This document shows positions 46,137 to 56,452 of a stretch of DNA of 64,000 nucleotides, piece by piece; positions within the stretch are counted from its first letter, which is position 1; the number at the start of each line of letters is the position of its first letter. The stretch is taken from contig ONQS01000001.1 of NCBI GenBank assembly GCA_900320055.1, forward strand, positions 98,964 through 162,963. The letters run 5' to 3'. The notes under the pieces are model-generated. The model did not search any database and was not told the DNA's origin. It saw only the letters and a list, made by a program, of their open reading frames with translations. Made by a program: the position numbers and the translations under genes. The stretch comes from an uncultured Prevotellaceae bacterium (GTDB lineage: Bacteria > Bacteroidota > Bacteroidia > Bacteroidales > Muribaculaceae).

Positions 46137-48689
46137 TCAGAACCACTTCAAGTAGGCGAAGTCCTGGCGGTGAGGCAGGAGGTCACACCATGGATATGCG
46201 CGGTAAGCATAACGGAACATACCGTTTTCGCGGAAGGGTACCTTGCAGTTGTAGGTGAGGATGTTACCTTCCTCGGCGACAACTTCCAGGGGCTCTGCTC
46301 GATAAAACTTGGCTTGGCCATCTTCTTCCTTGTAGACAACCAGTTCGAGTTTGACGTCACGGCCCAGGCCTGCGGTGTCGAGGCGCATCGTAATCTCGAT
46401 GTCGGACTGTCCGTTGGCTATGGCCTCACGGTTACCCATGATATCGCCCACGAGATTAACATCGTTCCAATGTGCGGCAACGTTCTCTTTCCAAGCGACT
46501 ATCCGCTTAGCCTCGGCGCAACCGTTGGCCATCAGGCGCTGAGCGCGCTCGGTCTGGGGACGATAGAATTTGTCCACATAGTCTCGCATCATGCGCGACA
46601 TGGTGTAGTTGGGCGCGATGTGGCAGATAGAGTTCTTGATATACTGGATCCACTCGGGAGAATAGCCCTTGCTGTTCTTGGCAAAATACAAGGGGATGAT
46701 CTCGTTTTCAAGCATCGAGTAGATGGTTGCCGAGTCAAGTTTATCCTGTTGAGACTGATCGGTATAGGTGCGCTTGCTGGTCAGCGCCCAGCCTGCTCCC
46801 TCGCGATAGCCCTCATACCACCATCCGTCGAGCACCGAGAAGTTGAGCAAGCCATTCATCTCGGCTTTCTCGCCCGATGTGCCCGATGCCTCGAGTGGAC
46901 GCGTGGGCGTGTTCAGCCACACGTCAACACCTGTGATGAGTCGCTTGGAGAGCGTCATGTCATAGTTCTCGAGGAAGATGATCTTGCCGAGGAACTCGGG
47001 CATCTTGCTGATCTCAATGATGCGTTTGATCAGACCCTGGCCTGCTCCATCGGCGGGATGAGCCTTACCTGCAAAGATAAACTGTACGGGGAACTGCTCA
47101 TTATTGACAATCTTCTTCAGTCGCTCCAGGTCGTTGAAGATGAGGTGAGCGCGCTTATAGGTTGCGAAGCGGCGGGCAAAACCTATCAACAGCGCATCGG
47201 GATTGATTTTCTCAACGATGCTCGTAATGCGTGTGGGATCGCCCTGATTCTTCAGCCAGTTGTCACGGAAATCGCGTTTGACAAAGCGGATGAACTTCTG
47301 CTTCAAGGTCATACGCATTTTCCAGATTTCCTCATCGGGGACGTTCATCAGAGGAGCCCAAGTCGATTCGAGTTCCTGTTTTTCCATGAAGTTGTCACCC
47401 AAGACCTTCTTGTAGAACGCTTTCCACTCGCTGGCGGCCCAAGTGGGCATGTGCACGCCATTGGTGACATAGCCCACGTGTGACTCTTCGGGAGCATAAC
47501 CTTTCCACAATCCGGCAAACATCTTCTTGGACACTTCACCGTGGAGCCAACTTACACCATTGCTCTCTTGGGTGGTGTTGAGGGCAAACGTGCTCATGCA
47601 GAAGCGCTCGTTGCTGCCAGGATTTTCACGCCCCATGTCCATAAGATCCTGCCATGAGATGCCCAGTCGCTCGGGGTACTCACCCATGTATTTTCCGAAG
47701 AGTTCCTCGTCAAAGTAGTCGTGACCGGCGGGCACGGGAGTGTGTACGGTGTAGAGCGATGTGGCTCGCACGATCTCTAATGCCTCGTTGAAGTTGAGCC
47801 CGTCCTCCTGCACCATGTCTACCAAGCGCTGCAGATTGAGCAGTGCGGCATGGCCCTCGTTGCAGTGGTAGATGTCGGCCTTGATGCCCAAGCGCTTGAG
47901 CAGCAATACGCCACCGATGCCCAGCAGGTATTCCTGCTTGATGCGGTTCTCCCAATCGCCACCATAGAGTTTGTGGGTGATTTCTCTGTCAAACTCGCTA
48001 TTCTTGTCCATGTCGGTGTCGAGCAGATAGAGGGTTACACGGCCCACATTGGCTTTCCAGACATTGGCATAAATCGTGCGTCCAGGATAGGGCACTTCAT
48101 GCACAAGTTGCTGACCGTCCATGTCCAGAACAGGCTCGATAGGCAACTGATGGAAATTCTGTGCCTCATAGTTGGCGATTTGCTGGCCATCCATCGATAG
48201 GGTCTGAGTGAAGTAACCGTAGCGGTACAGGAAACCCACAGCGGTCATGTTGACACAGCGGTCGCTGGCTTCTTTCACATAGTCACCTGCCAGGATGCCC
48301 AAGCCACCGGAGTAGATCTTGAGGGCATTGCACAGGCCATATTCCATGCAGAAGTAGGCAATCGACGGCAGGTCTGAGCGCAAGGGTTTCTTCATGTACT
48401 CCTTGTATAACTCATAAGTGCTGTCGATACGGGCTATCATGGCCGTGTCGTTTTGGATTGCCTCGATTTTCTCGTTAGATAGTCGCTGCAGCATCTTGAC
48501 GGGGTTCTCGCTGGTAGCACGCCAAGTGTCGCGGTCCAGGTCATGGAACAAGGTCTTGCCCTCGGCGTTCCATGCCCACCATAGGTTGCGGGACAGTTCG
48601 TTGAGTTTGTTGAGTTTGCCAGGCAACTCAGATTTGACAGTGATGTTCCTCCACTGAGGATCATTGCTGTTGCTAAATTGAATCTTCAT
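46137..48689 (-). CDS. glgP: Alpha-glucan (glycogen/starch) phosphorylase, GT35
   Basis: 850 residues. The N-terminus ([16 protein letters not shown]) and the length fit the shorter alpha-glucan phosphorylase branch of GT35. The pyridoxal-phosphate region is [14 protein letters not shown] (about residue 600), where the Lys holds the cofactor. The enzyme releases glucose 1-phosphate from glycogen or maltodextrin in the cytoplasm. The gene is downstream of a GT3 glycogen synthase gene with a gap of about 45 bases and is probably in the same transcript, giving synthesis and breakdown of a storage glucan from one operon. Confidence 0.95.
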   Translation of the reverse strand: MKIQFSNSNDPQWRNITVKSELPGKLNKLNELSRNLWWAWNAEGKTLFHDLDRDTWRATSENPVKMLQRLSNEKIEAIQNDTAMIARIDSTYELYKEYMKKPLRSDLPSIAYFCMEYGLCNALKIYSGGLGILAGDYVKEASDRCVNMTAVGFLYRYGYFTQTLSMDGQQIANYEAQNFHQLPIEPVLDMDGQQLVHEVPYPGRTIYANVWKANVGRVTLYLLDTDMDKNSEFDREITHKLYGGDWENRIKQEYLLGIGGVLLLKRLGIKADIYHCNEGHAALLNLQRLVDMVQEDGLNFNEALEIVRATSLYTVHTPVPAGHDYFDEELFGKYMGEYPERLGISWQDLMDMGRENPGSNERFCMSTFALNTTQESNGVSWLHGEVSKKMFAGLWKGYAPEESHVGYVTNGVHMPTWAASEWKAFYKKVLGDNFMEKQELESTWAPLMNVPDEEIWKMRMTLKQKFIRFVKRDFRDNWLKNQGDPTRITSIVEKINPDALLIGFARRFATYKRAHLIFNDLERLKKIVNNEQFPVQFIFAGKAHPADGAGQGLIKRIIEISKMPEFLGKIIFLENYDMTLSKRLITGVDVWLNTPTRPLEASGTSGEKAEMNGLLNFSVLDGWWYEGYREGAGWALTSKRTYTDQSQQDKLDSATIYSMLENEIIPLYFAKNSKGYSPEWIQYIKNSICHIAPNYTMSRMMRDYVDKFYRPQTERAQRLMANGCAEAKRIVAWKENVAAHWNDVNLVGDIMGNREAIANGQSDIEITMRLDTAGLGRDVKLELVVYKEEDGQAKFYRAEPLEVVAEEGNILTYNCKVPFRENGMFRYAYRAYPWCDLLPHRQDFAYLKWF

Positions 48690-48733
48690 AATCGGTAGTT
48701 ATCTCTTTGTTTCTCTGTATTTTCTCTGTATTT

Positions 48734-50377
48734 TTATCGGCGTTTGCTGGCTTGCTCGAGAGCCAAGTCGTAGGCCGCGTCATAATACTTGATAAAGTTT
48801 TCCCATGATGCCAACTTACTGGTCTGGCGTGCGCCCTTGCGCACGGCTTGCATCTGCTTGGAGTCCATCATGAAGAGATTGATGAGGCTTGATACGATGG
48901 TCTGTACCGTCTCGTGGTAGTTGCTGTCGTTGCGATGCAACACTTTCACTCCGCACTTATCGCTGTCGCTGCCGCAGGTGTCGAGCACCCACTGACCGAA
49001 GCCGGCCAGGTCGGTAGTGATCGTGGGAACGCCAAAGGCTGCACTCTCAAGCGGCGTATACCCCCATGGCTCATAATATGATGGGAACACGGCTGCGTCC
49101 AGTCCGGACAACAGATCGTAGTAGGTCTGATTGAAGATGCCGTCGTCGCCGTTGAGGTAGCATGGCACATCGATGACGATTACTTTGTCGAGGGCCTCGT
49201 TGTGGAAGCCCAGCATGTTGATGCGATTATAGACGGGGTCACTGTCGGCATTGTGCAGATTATGTGTGATGACCGGGTCAAACAAGCGGTGGACGTTGCC
49301 GCTGGCCAAAGATTCAGAGAGGTCTGTACGGGGCGACTTCATCCATGCGGGAACTAGCACAAATGCCACTATCTTGCGGTGCTGGCTTGTGACTTGAGAG
49401 AGCGAGTCGCGTAACGAGGACAAGGCATCCAGATAGATATCAATGCCCTTGTTGCGCATCTCCAATCGGCCGGATGTGGCGACAAGCATGGTGTCCTCGG
49501 CAAATTGCTGACCTGTCAGAGCGCTGGCAACCTGCAGCATGCGCTTGCGGGCGGCGATGCGCTTGGCGGTGAACTTGGCGCCTTTGGGCACAAAATGCTG
49601 CTCAAAGGCATTGGGAGTAACCAGCGGACAACGTTCCAGCAACTGGCGGCATTCCCGTGCAGTAACATCGCTCACTGTGGTAAAGGCATCTGCAGCATGG
49701 GCCGCAGCCTTCTCCAGCGAGTGTTTGGACTGCATATTGAGTTCACCGGCCATCTGGTCACCGAAGTAGCCGGGCATGTAGTCATACAAGGGCTTGCCAT
49801 TGCCGCAGATGCTGCGTCCGATGCTCGTCGCGTGAGTGGTAAACACAGTAGCCACTTGCGGCATCCGAGACTTGAGATAGAGTAGGCCCATGCCTGTTGT
49901 CCACTCGTCGAAGTGTGCCACGACGCGCAGAGCAGGGTCGTTTTTCCACTTGACAATGCTCTCGATGACTATGGCGGCAGCATAGGCAAACATGCATGAC
50001 TCGTCATAGTCTCCATAGGCATGCAACGAGTCTACACGATAGCGTTGCCACATATCGGTATAAAGTGCATCCTTGTATGGATATAGGGCGTCGTAGGTCA
50101 CCAGCACAGCAATAGGTTTGCCAGGGATATCCCAGCGCCCTACCCTCACGCGCATGCCTGTGGGCAGTTGCGCTTGTGGCAGCCATGATGCCAGTGGCGT
50201 CTTGCCTTCGACAAAGTAAGGCGAAGGCGCCGCATCGCTCCACAAATCAGGGCCGATGAAGATGAGGTTGTCTTTATATCGTTGTTGCAGGGTCTTTGCC
50301 TTGGTCGAGAGCACGGCATAGATGCCTCCGACCTTGTTGCATACTTCCCAACTGGTTTCGAACAGTAAGTCCAACAT
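48734..50377 (-). CDS. GT3-family glycogen synthase
   Basis: About 547 residues from the ATG at 50377 (MLDLLFETSWE); a longer frame starts before the promoter and was not used. ETSWEVCNKVGGIYAVLS at the N-terminus and TTHATSIGRSI (about 175) match GT3 glycogen synthases, the fungal/animal type found in Bacteroidetes, rather than GT5 GlgA. The C-terminal part has PSYYEPWGYTPLESAAFGVPTITT, the E-x7-E type motif of retaining glycosyltransferases. It extends alpha-1,4-glucan; GT3 enzymes usually use UDP-glucose. No branching enzyme is nearby. Followed by glgP. Confidence 0.9.
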   Translation of the reverse strand: MLDLLFETSWEVCNKVGGIYAVLSTKAKTLQQRYKDNLIFIGPDLWSDAAPSPYFVEGKTPLASWLPQAQLPTGMRVRVGRWDIPGKPIAVLVTYDALYPYKDALYTDMWQRYRVDSLHAYGDYDESCMFAYAAAIVIESIVKWKNDPALRVVAHFDEWTTGMGLLYLKSRMPQVATVFTTHATSIGRSICGNGKPLYDYMPGYFGDQMAGELNMQSKHSLEKAAAHAADAFTTVSDVTARECRQLLERCPLVTPNAFEQHFVPKGAKFTAKRIAARKRMLQVASALTGQQFAEDTMLVATSGRLEMRNKGIDIYLDALSSLRDSLSQVTSQHRKIVAFVLVPAWMKSPRTDLSESLASGNVHRLFDPVITHNLHNADSDPVYNRINMLGFHNEALDKVIVIDVPCYLNGDDGIFNQTYYDLLSGLDAAVFPSYYEPWGYTPLESAAFGVPTITTDLAGFGQWVLDTCGSDSDKCGVKVLHRNDSNYHETVQTIVSSLINLFMMDSKQMQAVRKGARQTSKLASWENFIKYYDAAYDLALEQASKRR

Positions 50378-50408
50378 GAATTTTACTTTAAGACTTAAAA
50401 TTTGGGGG

Positions 50409-50416
50409 CAAAGGTA
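50409..50416 (-). promoter_or_regulatory. -7 element of the glycogen operon
   Basis: TACCTTTG on the minus strand, 31 bases before the ATG at 50377, giving a leader of about 25 bases. Confidence 0.65.
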
Positions 50417-50419
50417 CAA

Positions 50420-50628
50420 AAAAATCCTCGATTTTCATTGATTTATTGATCATAATACAGCCCCGGCCAGTCATGTTGTTGTAGAAGTATTTAATTATCA
50501 GAGGTTTGCAATGGCATGATGATGGCGTGCATGAGGGCAATGATTGATAATATAAATACTTGTAACACAAGATTTTGTGGTTAGTGCAATCGTTTGCTTT
50601 GCATTAATTGACATGCAGCCGCGAGGTG
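50420..50628. other. Intergenic region between glycogen operon and dnaK terminator
   Basis: No ORF of note and no repeat. It lies downstream of dnaK and upstream of the glycogen-operon promoter, both on the minus strand. I see nothing else in it. Confidence 0.6.
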
Positions 50629-50668
50629 AAAAAACAATGAGGGTGTGCCAGAATGATGACACACCCTC
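50629..50668 (-). terminator. Intrinsic terminator of dnaK
   Basis: On the minus strand GAGGGTGTG and CACACCCTC form a perfect 9-bp stem with a 12-base loop, then ATTGTTTTTTC. Confidence 0.88.
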
Positions 50669-50718
50669 ACATCGGATTTATTAACTTTTAAACTGATGAA
50701 ACACTTAATGAAAAATGT

Positions 50719-52650
50719 TTACTTCACTTCTTCGTAAGTGGTATCCTCGACGTTGTCACCGCCTTGGCCTTGACTGCCGCCCTGCTGAGGACCGCCCTGG
50801 AAGCCTGCGCCACCCATGTTGTTGGGATTAAAGCCTGCACCTGGCTGGCCTTGTGCGCCACCTGCCTGCTGATACATCTTTTCGAACAGCGAGTTCAGTT
50901 CGGCTGTTGCGGTGTCGATGGCTGCGAGGTCTTGGCTCTTGTGAGCGTCTTTCAACTTATTCAGGGCGCCTTCGATCTGGCCCTTGATATCGGCTGGCAA
51001 CTTGTCGCCGCTGTCCTTGAGCACCTTTTCGGTTTGGAAGATAAGGGCGTCGGCGCCATTGATCTTGTCGATGCGCTCCTTCTCGGCGGCGTCGGCTGCG
51101 GCATTGGCCGTGGCCTCGTCCTTCATGCGCTGGATTTCGGCGTCGCTCAAGCCGCTTGAAGCCTCGATACGGATGCTTTGCTCCTTGCCGGTAGCCTTGT
51201 CCTTGGCGCTCACATTCATGATACCGTTGGCATCAACCTCAAAAGTGACTTCAATCTGAGGAATGCCGCGGGGTGCGGGAGCGATACCATCGAGGTGGAA
51301 ACGACCCAAGGTCTTGCAGTCCTTTGCCATCGGACGCTCGCCCTGCAGCACGTGGATTTCAACCTCGGGCTGGTTGTCGGCAGCGGTCGAGAACACCTGG
51401 CTGCGACGGGCGGGAATAGTGGTGTTGGCCTCAATCAGTTTGGTCATGACACCACCCAGCGTCTCGATACCTACGCTCAGGGGCACAACATCGAGCAGCA
51501 GCACATCCTTGACATCACCGGTAAGCACACCACCCTGGATAGCGGCACCTACAGCGACAACCTCATCAGGGTTAACACCCTTAGACGGAGCCTTGCCAAA
51601 GAATTTCTCGACAATCTGCTGAACGGCGGGGATACGGGTAGAACCACCCACGAGAATCACCTCGTTGATGTCGCTGGTGTTCAGGCCGGCATCGGCGAGA
51701 GCCTTGCGGCAGGGCTCGATAGTGCTTTGAATCAGATCGTCGCACAATTGCTCGAATTTAGCACGTGACAAGGTCTTTACCAAGTGCTTGGGCATGCCAT
51801 CGAGTTGGGTGATATACGGCAGGTTGATCTCGGTGCTTGTCGAACTCGACAGTTCAATTTTTGCCTTCTCGGCGGCCTCTTTCAGACGCTGCAGTGCCAT
51901 GGGGTCCTTGCGCAGGTCCATACCGTTTTCCTGCTGGAATTCATCGGCCAGCCACGTGATGATGCGCTGATCAAAATCGTCACCACCCAGATGGGTGTCA
52001 CCATTGGTGGCTTTCACTTCAAACACGCCGTCGCCAAGTTCCAGGATTGAGATATCAAATGTACCACCACCCAGGTCAAACACGGCAATGCGCTTGTCGC
52101 TGTTGTCCTTGTCAAGACCATATGCCAGAGCGGCAGCGGTGGGCTCGTTAACGATGCGCTGCACCTTCAGGCCGGCAATTTCGCCTGCCTCTTTGGTGGC
52201 CTTGCGCTGAGCGTCGTTGAAGTAGGCGGGAACGGTGATGACAGCCTCGTCAACGGTGGTGCCTAGATAATCCTCGGCGGTCTTCTTCATCTTCTGGAGA
52301 ATCATGGCCGAAATCTCTTGCGGAGTGTACTGGCGGCCAGCAATCTCAACGCGGGGCTGGTTGTTGCCGTTGTTCACTACCTTGTAGGGCATGCGCTCCA
52401 CATCCTTCAGGACGTGGTCATACTGCTCGCCCATGAAGCGCTTGATCGAAAATACGGTACCCGTGGGGTTCATGATGGCCTGGCGCTTTGCGGGGTCACC
52501 CACGATGCGCTCGCCACCATCCTTGAAAGCAACTACCGAAGGTGTGGTGTTGCGGCCTTCGCTGTTGGGAATCACAACAGGCTTTGAGCCTTCCAGAACC
52601 GAAACACACGAGTTAGTTGTTCCTAAATCGATACCAATAATCTTTCCCAT
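50719..52650 (-). CDS. dnaK: Hsp70 chaperone DnaK
   Basis: 643 residues. [21 protein letters not shown] is the start of the ATPase domain; [13 protein letters not shown] and the [11 protein letters not shown] phosphate-binding motifs follow. The substrate-binding domain begins near residue 390 ([20 protein letters not shown]), and the lid ends in a Gly/Gln-rich tail and [10 protein letters not shown]. DnaK folds and protects proteins in the cytoplasm with DnaJ and GrpE, which are not in this window. The gene stands alone between its own terminator and a divergent udk gene. Its upstream region has a consensus sigma-54 promoter and repeated TGTCAG words, so stress control through RpoN is likely. 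Confidence 0.98.
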   Translation of the reverse strand: MGKIIGIDLGTTNSCVSVLEGSKPVVIPNSEGRNTTPSVVAFKDGGERIVGDPAKRQAIMNPTGTVFSIKRFMGEQYDHVLKDVERMPYKVVNNGNNQPRVEIAGRQYTPQEISAMILQKMKKTAEDYLGTTVDEAVITVPAYFNDAQRKATKEAGEIAGLKVQRIVNEPTAAALAYGLDKDNSDKRIAVFDLGGGTFDISILELGDGVFEVKATNGDTHLGGDDFDQRIITWLADEFQQENGMDLRKDPMALQRLKEAAEKAKIELSSSTSTEINLPYITQLDGMPKHLVKTLSRAKFEQLCDDLIQSTIEPCRKALADAGLNTSDINEVILVGGSTRIPAVQQIVEKFFGKAPSKGVNPDEVVAVGAAIQGGVLTGDVKDVLLLDVVPLSVGIETLGGVMTKLIEANTTIPARRSQVFSTAADNQPEVEIHVLQGERPMAKDCKTLGRFHLDGIAPAPRGIPQIEVTFEVDANGIMNVSAKDKATGKEQSIRIEASSGLSDAEIQRMKDEATANAAADAAEKERIDKINGADALIFQTEKVLKDSGDKLPADIKGQIEGALNKLKDAHKSQDLAAIDTATAELNSLFEKMYQQAGGAQGQPGAGFNPNNMGGAGFQGGPQQGGSQGQGGDNVEDTTYEEVK

Positions 52651-52743
52651 AATAATGTCTCTCTCTTTCTTTTTATGTTTTTAATGTTGTTAATTTCAAA
52701 TCTGTTGTTAGCACCTAAATACATAGGTAACCGCCCACATTCC

Positions 52744-52759
52744 TGCAAACTGCGTGCCA
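52744..52759 (-). promoter_or_regulatory. Consensus sigma-54 (RpoN) promoter of dnaK
   Basis: On the minus strand the sequence reads TGGCACGCAGTTTGCA, a full match to TGGCACR-N4-TTGCW, with GG and GC ten bases apart. Transcription would start near 52733, leaving an untranslated leader of about 80 bases before the ATG at 52650. I found no TAnnTTTG element for dnaK. Confidence 0.75.
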
Positions 52760-52762
52760 AAA

Positions 52763-52796
52763 CTGACATGCTGACACAATGGCAGCAAAACTGACA
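52763..52796 (-). promoter_or_regulatory. TGTCAG repeat cluster upstream of the dnaK promoter
   Basis: On the plus strand CTGACA occurs at 52763, 52771 and 52791 and the inverted half-site TGGCAG at 52780. CTGACAcaaTGGCAG (52771-52785) is a near-palindrome. The cluster begins four bases upstream of the -24 box. It may be the binding site of an enhancer-binding protein or another stress regulator. Confidence 0.5.
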
Positions 52797-52854
52797 CTAC
52801 ATCTTTTTTGACAAGTTTTCTGGGAAAATCACTTATTGATTGAATCAAAATTCT

Positions 52855-52862
52855 TACCTTTG
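52855..52862 (+). promoter_or_regulatory. -7 element of udk-lptB
   Basis: TACCTTTG matches TAnnTTTG; ATTG words lie 12 and 16 bases upstream. The leader to the ATG at 52931 is about 60 bases. Confidence 0.55.
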
Positions 52863-52930
52863 TGTGTTTGAAATCTGCCTTTGAGCATTTTCCAATCATT
52901 TTCAATGACCTCTAAATTAAAGTTAATGTT

Positions 52931-53551
52931 ATGATTATCATCGGAATTGCCGGTGGCACCGGCTCTGGTAAAACTACAGTAGTGCGCAAAATCATGGAAC
53001 GACTGCCCGAGGGCGAAGTTGGCGTGATTTCTCAGGATTCGTATTATAAAGATTCAAGCCATGTCCCCGTTGAAGAGCGTCAGAACATCAACTTTGACGA
53101 GCCTGCAGCCTTTGACTGGAATCTGCTGCTCGAGCATGTCAAGATGCTTAAGCGAGGCGAGCCCATCGAGATGCCCACCTACAGTTACCTGACCTGCTCC
53201 CGCCAGAAGGAGACTGTCCCCATGGGGCCGCATGACGTCGTGCTCATCGAGGGTATCATGGCATTGAGTGATTCCCGCTTGAGGAAGATGATGGACATCA
53301 AGGTGTTTGTCGACGCCGATGGTGATGATCGTCTCATACGTGTCATCTCGCGTGACTGTATCGAGCGAGGCCGCACTGCCCAGGCTGTGATTGACCGCTA
53401 CCAGCGTGTGCTTAAGCCTATGCACCAGTTACATATTGAACCGACCAAGAAGTTTGCTAACATCATCATACCAGAGGGTGGTAACAATGAGGTGGCCATC
53501 AATCTGATCACTGACTACATCAAGGGGCGCCTGACCGCAAACAAGAAATGA
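52931..53551 (+). CDS. udk: Uridine kinase
   Basis: 206 residues. P-loop [14 protein letters not shown] near the N-terminus, then SQDSYYKD and FDEPAAFDW, the nucleoside-binding segments of uridine kinases, and the [13 protein letters not shown] lid. It phosphorylates uridine and cytidine to UMP and CMP for pyrimidine salvage in the cytoplasm. Its stop overlaps the start of lptB by four bases (ATGA), an unusual partner, so the two are translationally coupled. Confidence 0.95.
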   Translation: MIIIGIAGGTGSGKTTVVRKIMERLPEGEVGVISQDSYYKDSSHVPVEERQNINFDEPAAFDWNLLLEHVKMLKRGEPIEMPTYSYLTCSRQKETVPMGPHDVVLIEGIMALSDSRLRKMMDIKVFVDADGDDRLIRVISRDCIERGRTAQAVIDRYQRVLKPMHQLHIEPTKKFANIIIPEGGNNEVAINLITDYIKGRLTANKK

Positions 53552-54405
53552 AACTGCCTTGGCAACATAGCGTCAAGGCCGTCGGTGACGGAAATGTTCC
53601 TGCTGCTGTCAAGCGCACCGACAAGGAAACCGCATCGCTCTTGAATGCATCGGGCGAGGCGGGAACTCTAGTGCTGAGTACCGATAATCTGGTGAAGAAA
53701 TATCGCCAGCGTATTGTCGTTAACCACGTTTCGATCAATGTTCATCAAGGAGAAATTGTGGGTCTGCTAGGTCCTAATGGTGCAGGCAAGACGACCACAT
53801 TCTATATGACAACTGGGCTGGTTACTCCTAATGAGGGACGTGTGTTCCTTAACGATGTGGATATCACTACCCTACCCGTCTATAGGCGTGCGCAATTAGG
53901 CATCGGTTACCTACCACAAGAGGCTTCTGTTTTCCGTACGCTGAGCGTTGAGGATAATATTCGCACAGTGCTTGAGATGACCGATTTCACTCCTGCCGAG
54001 CAGAAAGACCGTTTGGAACAACTCATCAGTGAGTTCCACTTGCAGAAGGTGCGCAAAAACTTAGGTAACCGCCTGTCGGGTGGCGAGCGGCGCCGTACCG
54101 AGATCGCCCGTGGCTTGGCCATCAATCCGCGCTTTATCATGCTCGATGAACCGTTTGCCGGCGTCGATCCCATTGCCGTTGAGGATATCCAAAGCATCGT
54201 GTATAGCCTCAAGAGCAAGAACATCGGCATCCTGATCACTGACCACAATGCCCCTGAGACGTTGAGCATCACCGACAGGGCCTACCTGCTGTTTGAGGGC
54301 AAGATCCTGTTCCAAGGCACTAGCGAGGAGTTAGCCGACAACCCGACCGTACGCGACAAGTACCTGGGCCACAACTTCGTCTTCCGCCGCAAGCACTTCG
54401 ACTGA
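53548..54405 (+). CDS. lptB: LptB: ATPase of the LPS export ABC transporter
   Basis: 285 residues. ABC ATPase with Walker [14 protein letters not shown] (about 75-87), Q-loop [10 protein letters not shown], signature [15 protein letters not shown] and Walker [21 protein letters not shown]; the last two stretches are the LptB hallmark. It powers LPS extraction with LptF/G. The ABC domain begins only near residue 42; the first 41 residues form an extra, probably flexible extension not present in E. coli LptB. No internal ATG fits the usual start, so the extension is probably translated. Cotranscribed with udk, followed by a hairpin. Confidence 0.95.
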   Translation: MKLPWQHSVKAVGDGNVPAAVKRTDKETASLLNASGEAGTLVLSTDNLVKKYRQRIVVNHVSINVHQGEIVGLLGPNGAGKTTTFYMTTGLVTPNEGRVFLNDVDITTLPVYRRAQLGIGYLPQEASVFRTLSVEDNIRTVLEMTDFTPAEQKDRLEQLISEFHLQKVRKNLGNRLSGGERRRTEIARGLAINPRFIMLDEPFAGVDPIAVEDIQSIVYSLKSKNIGILITDHNAPETLSITDRAYLLFEGKILFQGTSEELADNPTVRDKYLGHNFVFRRKHFD

Positions 54406-54432
54406 TTTTTCTGACTACTTGAACAACATAAC

Positions 54433-54477
54433 AACAACCAGGACAACATTTTATATTTTTTCGTTGTCCTGGTTGTT
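54433..54477. terminator. Bidirectional hairpin between lptB and the phosphoesterase gene
   Basis: AACAACCAGGACAAC and GTTGTCCTGGTTGTT are perfect 15-bp complements with an AT-rich 15-base loop. It lies between convergent genes and may terminate both. Confidence 0.75.
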
Positions 54478-54549
54478 TGCTATAGCATTTTATTAGTGTC
54501 CGGTGAGATTTTCAGTGTTGTTGCCCCAGACACCCTAATGAGATAGTAT

Positions 54550-56406
54550 TTAATCGCAGGAGATCGTTGCGTAGGGATTGGAAATGCGCCAGATGGTGCC
54601 CTCGATGAGTGAGCAGTAGATGTCGCCGGTCGCGGGATCGAGTTCAAAGCCGTTGACCTCGCTTGTACCCAGGCGATAAGTGAACTCCAGTTGATGGGTT
54701 CCGGCATTGACTACGGCCAGCATACCACGGCGGGAGCCGCAGTAGATATAGCCGTTATGTTCAAGGACGATGCAGGGGGCATGTTCGTAGCCAAACCCTA
54801 AATCCACCTTCCACAAGAACTGATACTTTTCGCCCGTGCTCATGGCGACCAGTTCGCCATCCATCGTTTTGGCATAGGCCACCTCGCCATCAGCACTGTA
54901 GCCCAGGCTCTCACGCACCTTGTTTTCGTTCTTCTCGCGCCATATTTCTGTGCCACTCTTGCGGTCAATGGCGGTTGAAACGCGGTCGGGGGCAACGATA
55001 ACCACACGCTCGGGTGTCACTACAGGTACGACATTGCCAGGACTGTATAGGTTGACGGATTTGCCGTTGTTCCACTGCCATCGAAGGACTCCCGTGCGGC
55101 GGTCGAGGCAGCGAAGATAGGTGTCCCAAGCACCAAAGATGACATCATTGCCATCAACTATGGGCGCGGCCTGGCAATAGTTGTTGATACTGTCATATTG
55201 CCACAACAGGCGGTGCCGTTTCACATCCCATGCCTGGAAGGTCATGAAACCGCCCTGATAGAGGATGCCGTCCTTGACCACGCCATCGGCCACATAGGGA
55301 CCATCGGCTTCATATTGCCATTTGACTTTTCCCGTCTGTTTGTCTATCCATACAAGGCGCTTGTCGCTGGTGGGCAGCACAATGTACTTGTCACCCACTG
55401 CGGGACGTGAGAACAGCATCGCGCCGGTCTTGTACTGCCATCGCAGTTTGCCCGTCTTTTTGTCAACAGCCTTGCAGTAGCCCAGTGAATTGCCGAAGTA
55501 CAGATTTTTAGCATCAATGCCCACGCGTGTGAAGATGGAAGCATTATCGGCCACCACGCGCTCGATGACGATATCTTCATTAGGCACCGAATAATGTTCC
55601 TCTGTAAGTTGAGGCGAGTAATAGTCCATGTTGATGCGATAAGAGAACATCACCTCGGGATCCTTGCCCAACACCTTATTATATACATATATCCATTGGC
55701 GGTCCAGGTCGATGTTCATCAATGTGTAACCGTAGTTACCGCCACCCATGTCGAGAGCACGCACCATCACGCCGTTGATGCCGTCGGTCTCATACAGGCG
55801 CCAGCGGTGGTAATGGCCACACTGGTGGGTGATTACCGGATATTTCTTGAGGATATCGACATAGGCCCGATAATTGTCCAGGTCATCGAGGATGGGATAG
55901 TGGTTGACGCTCAGCACCTGCATGCCGGGCTTGACCATCACATTGAGGGTGCTGTCGAGCCACAGCAGGTCCTCTTGCTTGATGTGTCCATCACCCATCT
56001 TCATGAACGGGCCGCAGTTCATGCCCACGACCACCAGGTTGCCGACCGTGAAAACAAATCGGTCGCTGCCCCACAGGTCATTAAACGTCTTGCACGCACT
56101 CTGGCTCCAATTATTCTCGTGGTTGCCGGGAATGACATAGAGCGGATGTGTGATGTCATCAAGGATGTCCTTGATGTTATGTAACTGCACATCGCTGCCC
56201 TCGTTGGTCAGGTCACCTGTCATCATCACGGCATCAACATCGGTAGCGTTGATTTCGGCAACGGCCTCACGCAGTTTGCCCTCGTTGGCATTGCCAGGCG
56301 AGACGTGCACATCGCTCAGAATGGCAAGTCTGATCACCCCACCCTCTAGGGCTAGGGGTAGAGTCAAAATCGTGATTAAAAGAATGATAAAACGTCTTTT
56401 TGTCAT
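54550..56406 (-). CDS. Exported calcineurin-like phosphoesterase fused to a PQQ-type beta-propeller
   Basis: 618 residues. An N-terminal hydrophobic segment (FIILLITILTLPLALEGG) is a signal peptide or anchor. The phosphoesterase domain (about 25-225) has the full metal set: SDVH (Asp32, His34), GDLTNEG (Asp65), GNHEN (Asn95, His96), VNHYP (His169) and CGHYH (His198, His200). From about 290 to the end, repeats such as TGKLRWQYKTG and TGKVKWQYEADG show a PQQ-like propeller. The phosphoester substrate is unknown; nucleotides are common substrates in this superfamily. It follows the small RyR-domain gene by 41 bases on the same strand and may be the third gene of that operon. Confidence 0.85.
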   Translation of the reverse strand: MTKRRFIILLITILTLPLALEGGVIRLAILSDVHVSPGNANEGKLREAVAEINATDVDAVMMTGDLTNEGSDVQLHNIKDILDDITHPLYVIPGNHENNWSQSACKTFNDLWGSDRFVFTVGNLVVVGMNCGPFMKMGDGHIKQEDLLWLDSTLNVMVKPGMQVLSVNHYPILDDLDNYRAYVDILKKYPVITHQCGHYHRWRLYETDGINGVMVRALDMGGGNYGYTLMNIDLDRQWIYVYNKVLGKDPEVMFSYRINMDYYSPQLTEEHYSVPNEDIVIERVVADNASIFTRVGIDAKNLYFGNSLGYCKAVDKKTGKLRWQYKTGAMLFSRPAVGDKYIVLPTSDKRLVWIDKQTGKVKWQYEADGPYVADGVVKDGILYQGGFMTFQAWDVKRHRLLWQYDSINNYCQAAPIVDGNDVIFGAWDTYLRCLDRRTGVLRWQWNNGKSVNLYSPGNVVPVVTPERVVIVAPDRVSTAIDRKSGTEIWREKNENKVRESLGYSADGEVAYAKTMDGELVAMSTGEKYQFLWKVDLGFGYEHAPCIVLEHNGYIYCGSRRGMLAVVNAGTHQLEFTYRLGTSEVNGFELDPATGDIYCSLIEGTIWRISNPYATISCD

Positions 56407-56428
56407 ATCTGCTTGAATTGATGTTTAT

Positions 56429-56452
56429 TGTCTATTTGTCTATTTGTCTATT
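56429..56452. repeat. Three tandem copies of an octamer at the 3' end of the small RyR gene
   Basis: TGTCTATT occurs three times in a row (56429-56452). The last copy covers the TAG stop codon of the small RyR gene (minus strand). The number of copies could vary by slippage. Confidence 0.8.

Noticed and set aside
46170-47483. A 437-codon open frame on the plus strand inside glgP
   Set aside because: It is antisense to a clear GT35 phosphorylase gene; its product has no motif and is rich in His and Val as expected from reverse reading of codon-biased DNA. Similar long antisense frames at 26444-27712, 34766-36184, 23450-24370 and 18429-19379 were rejected for the same reason.
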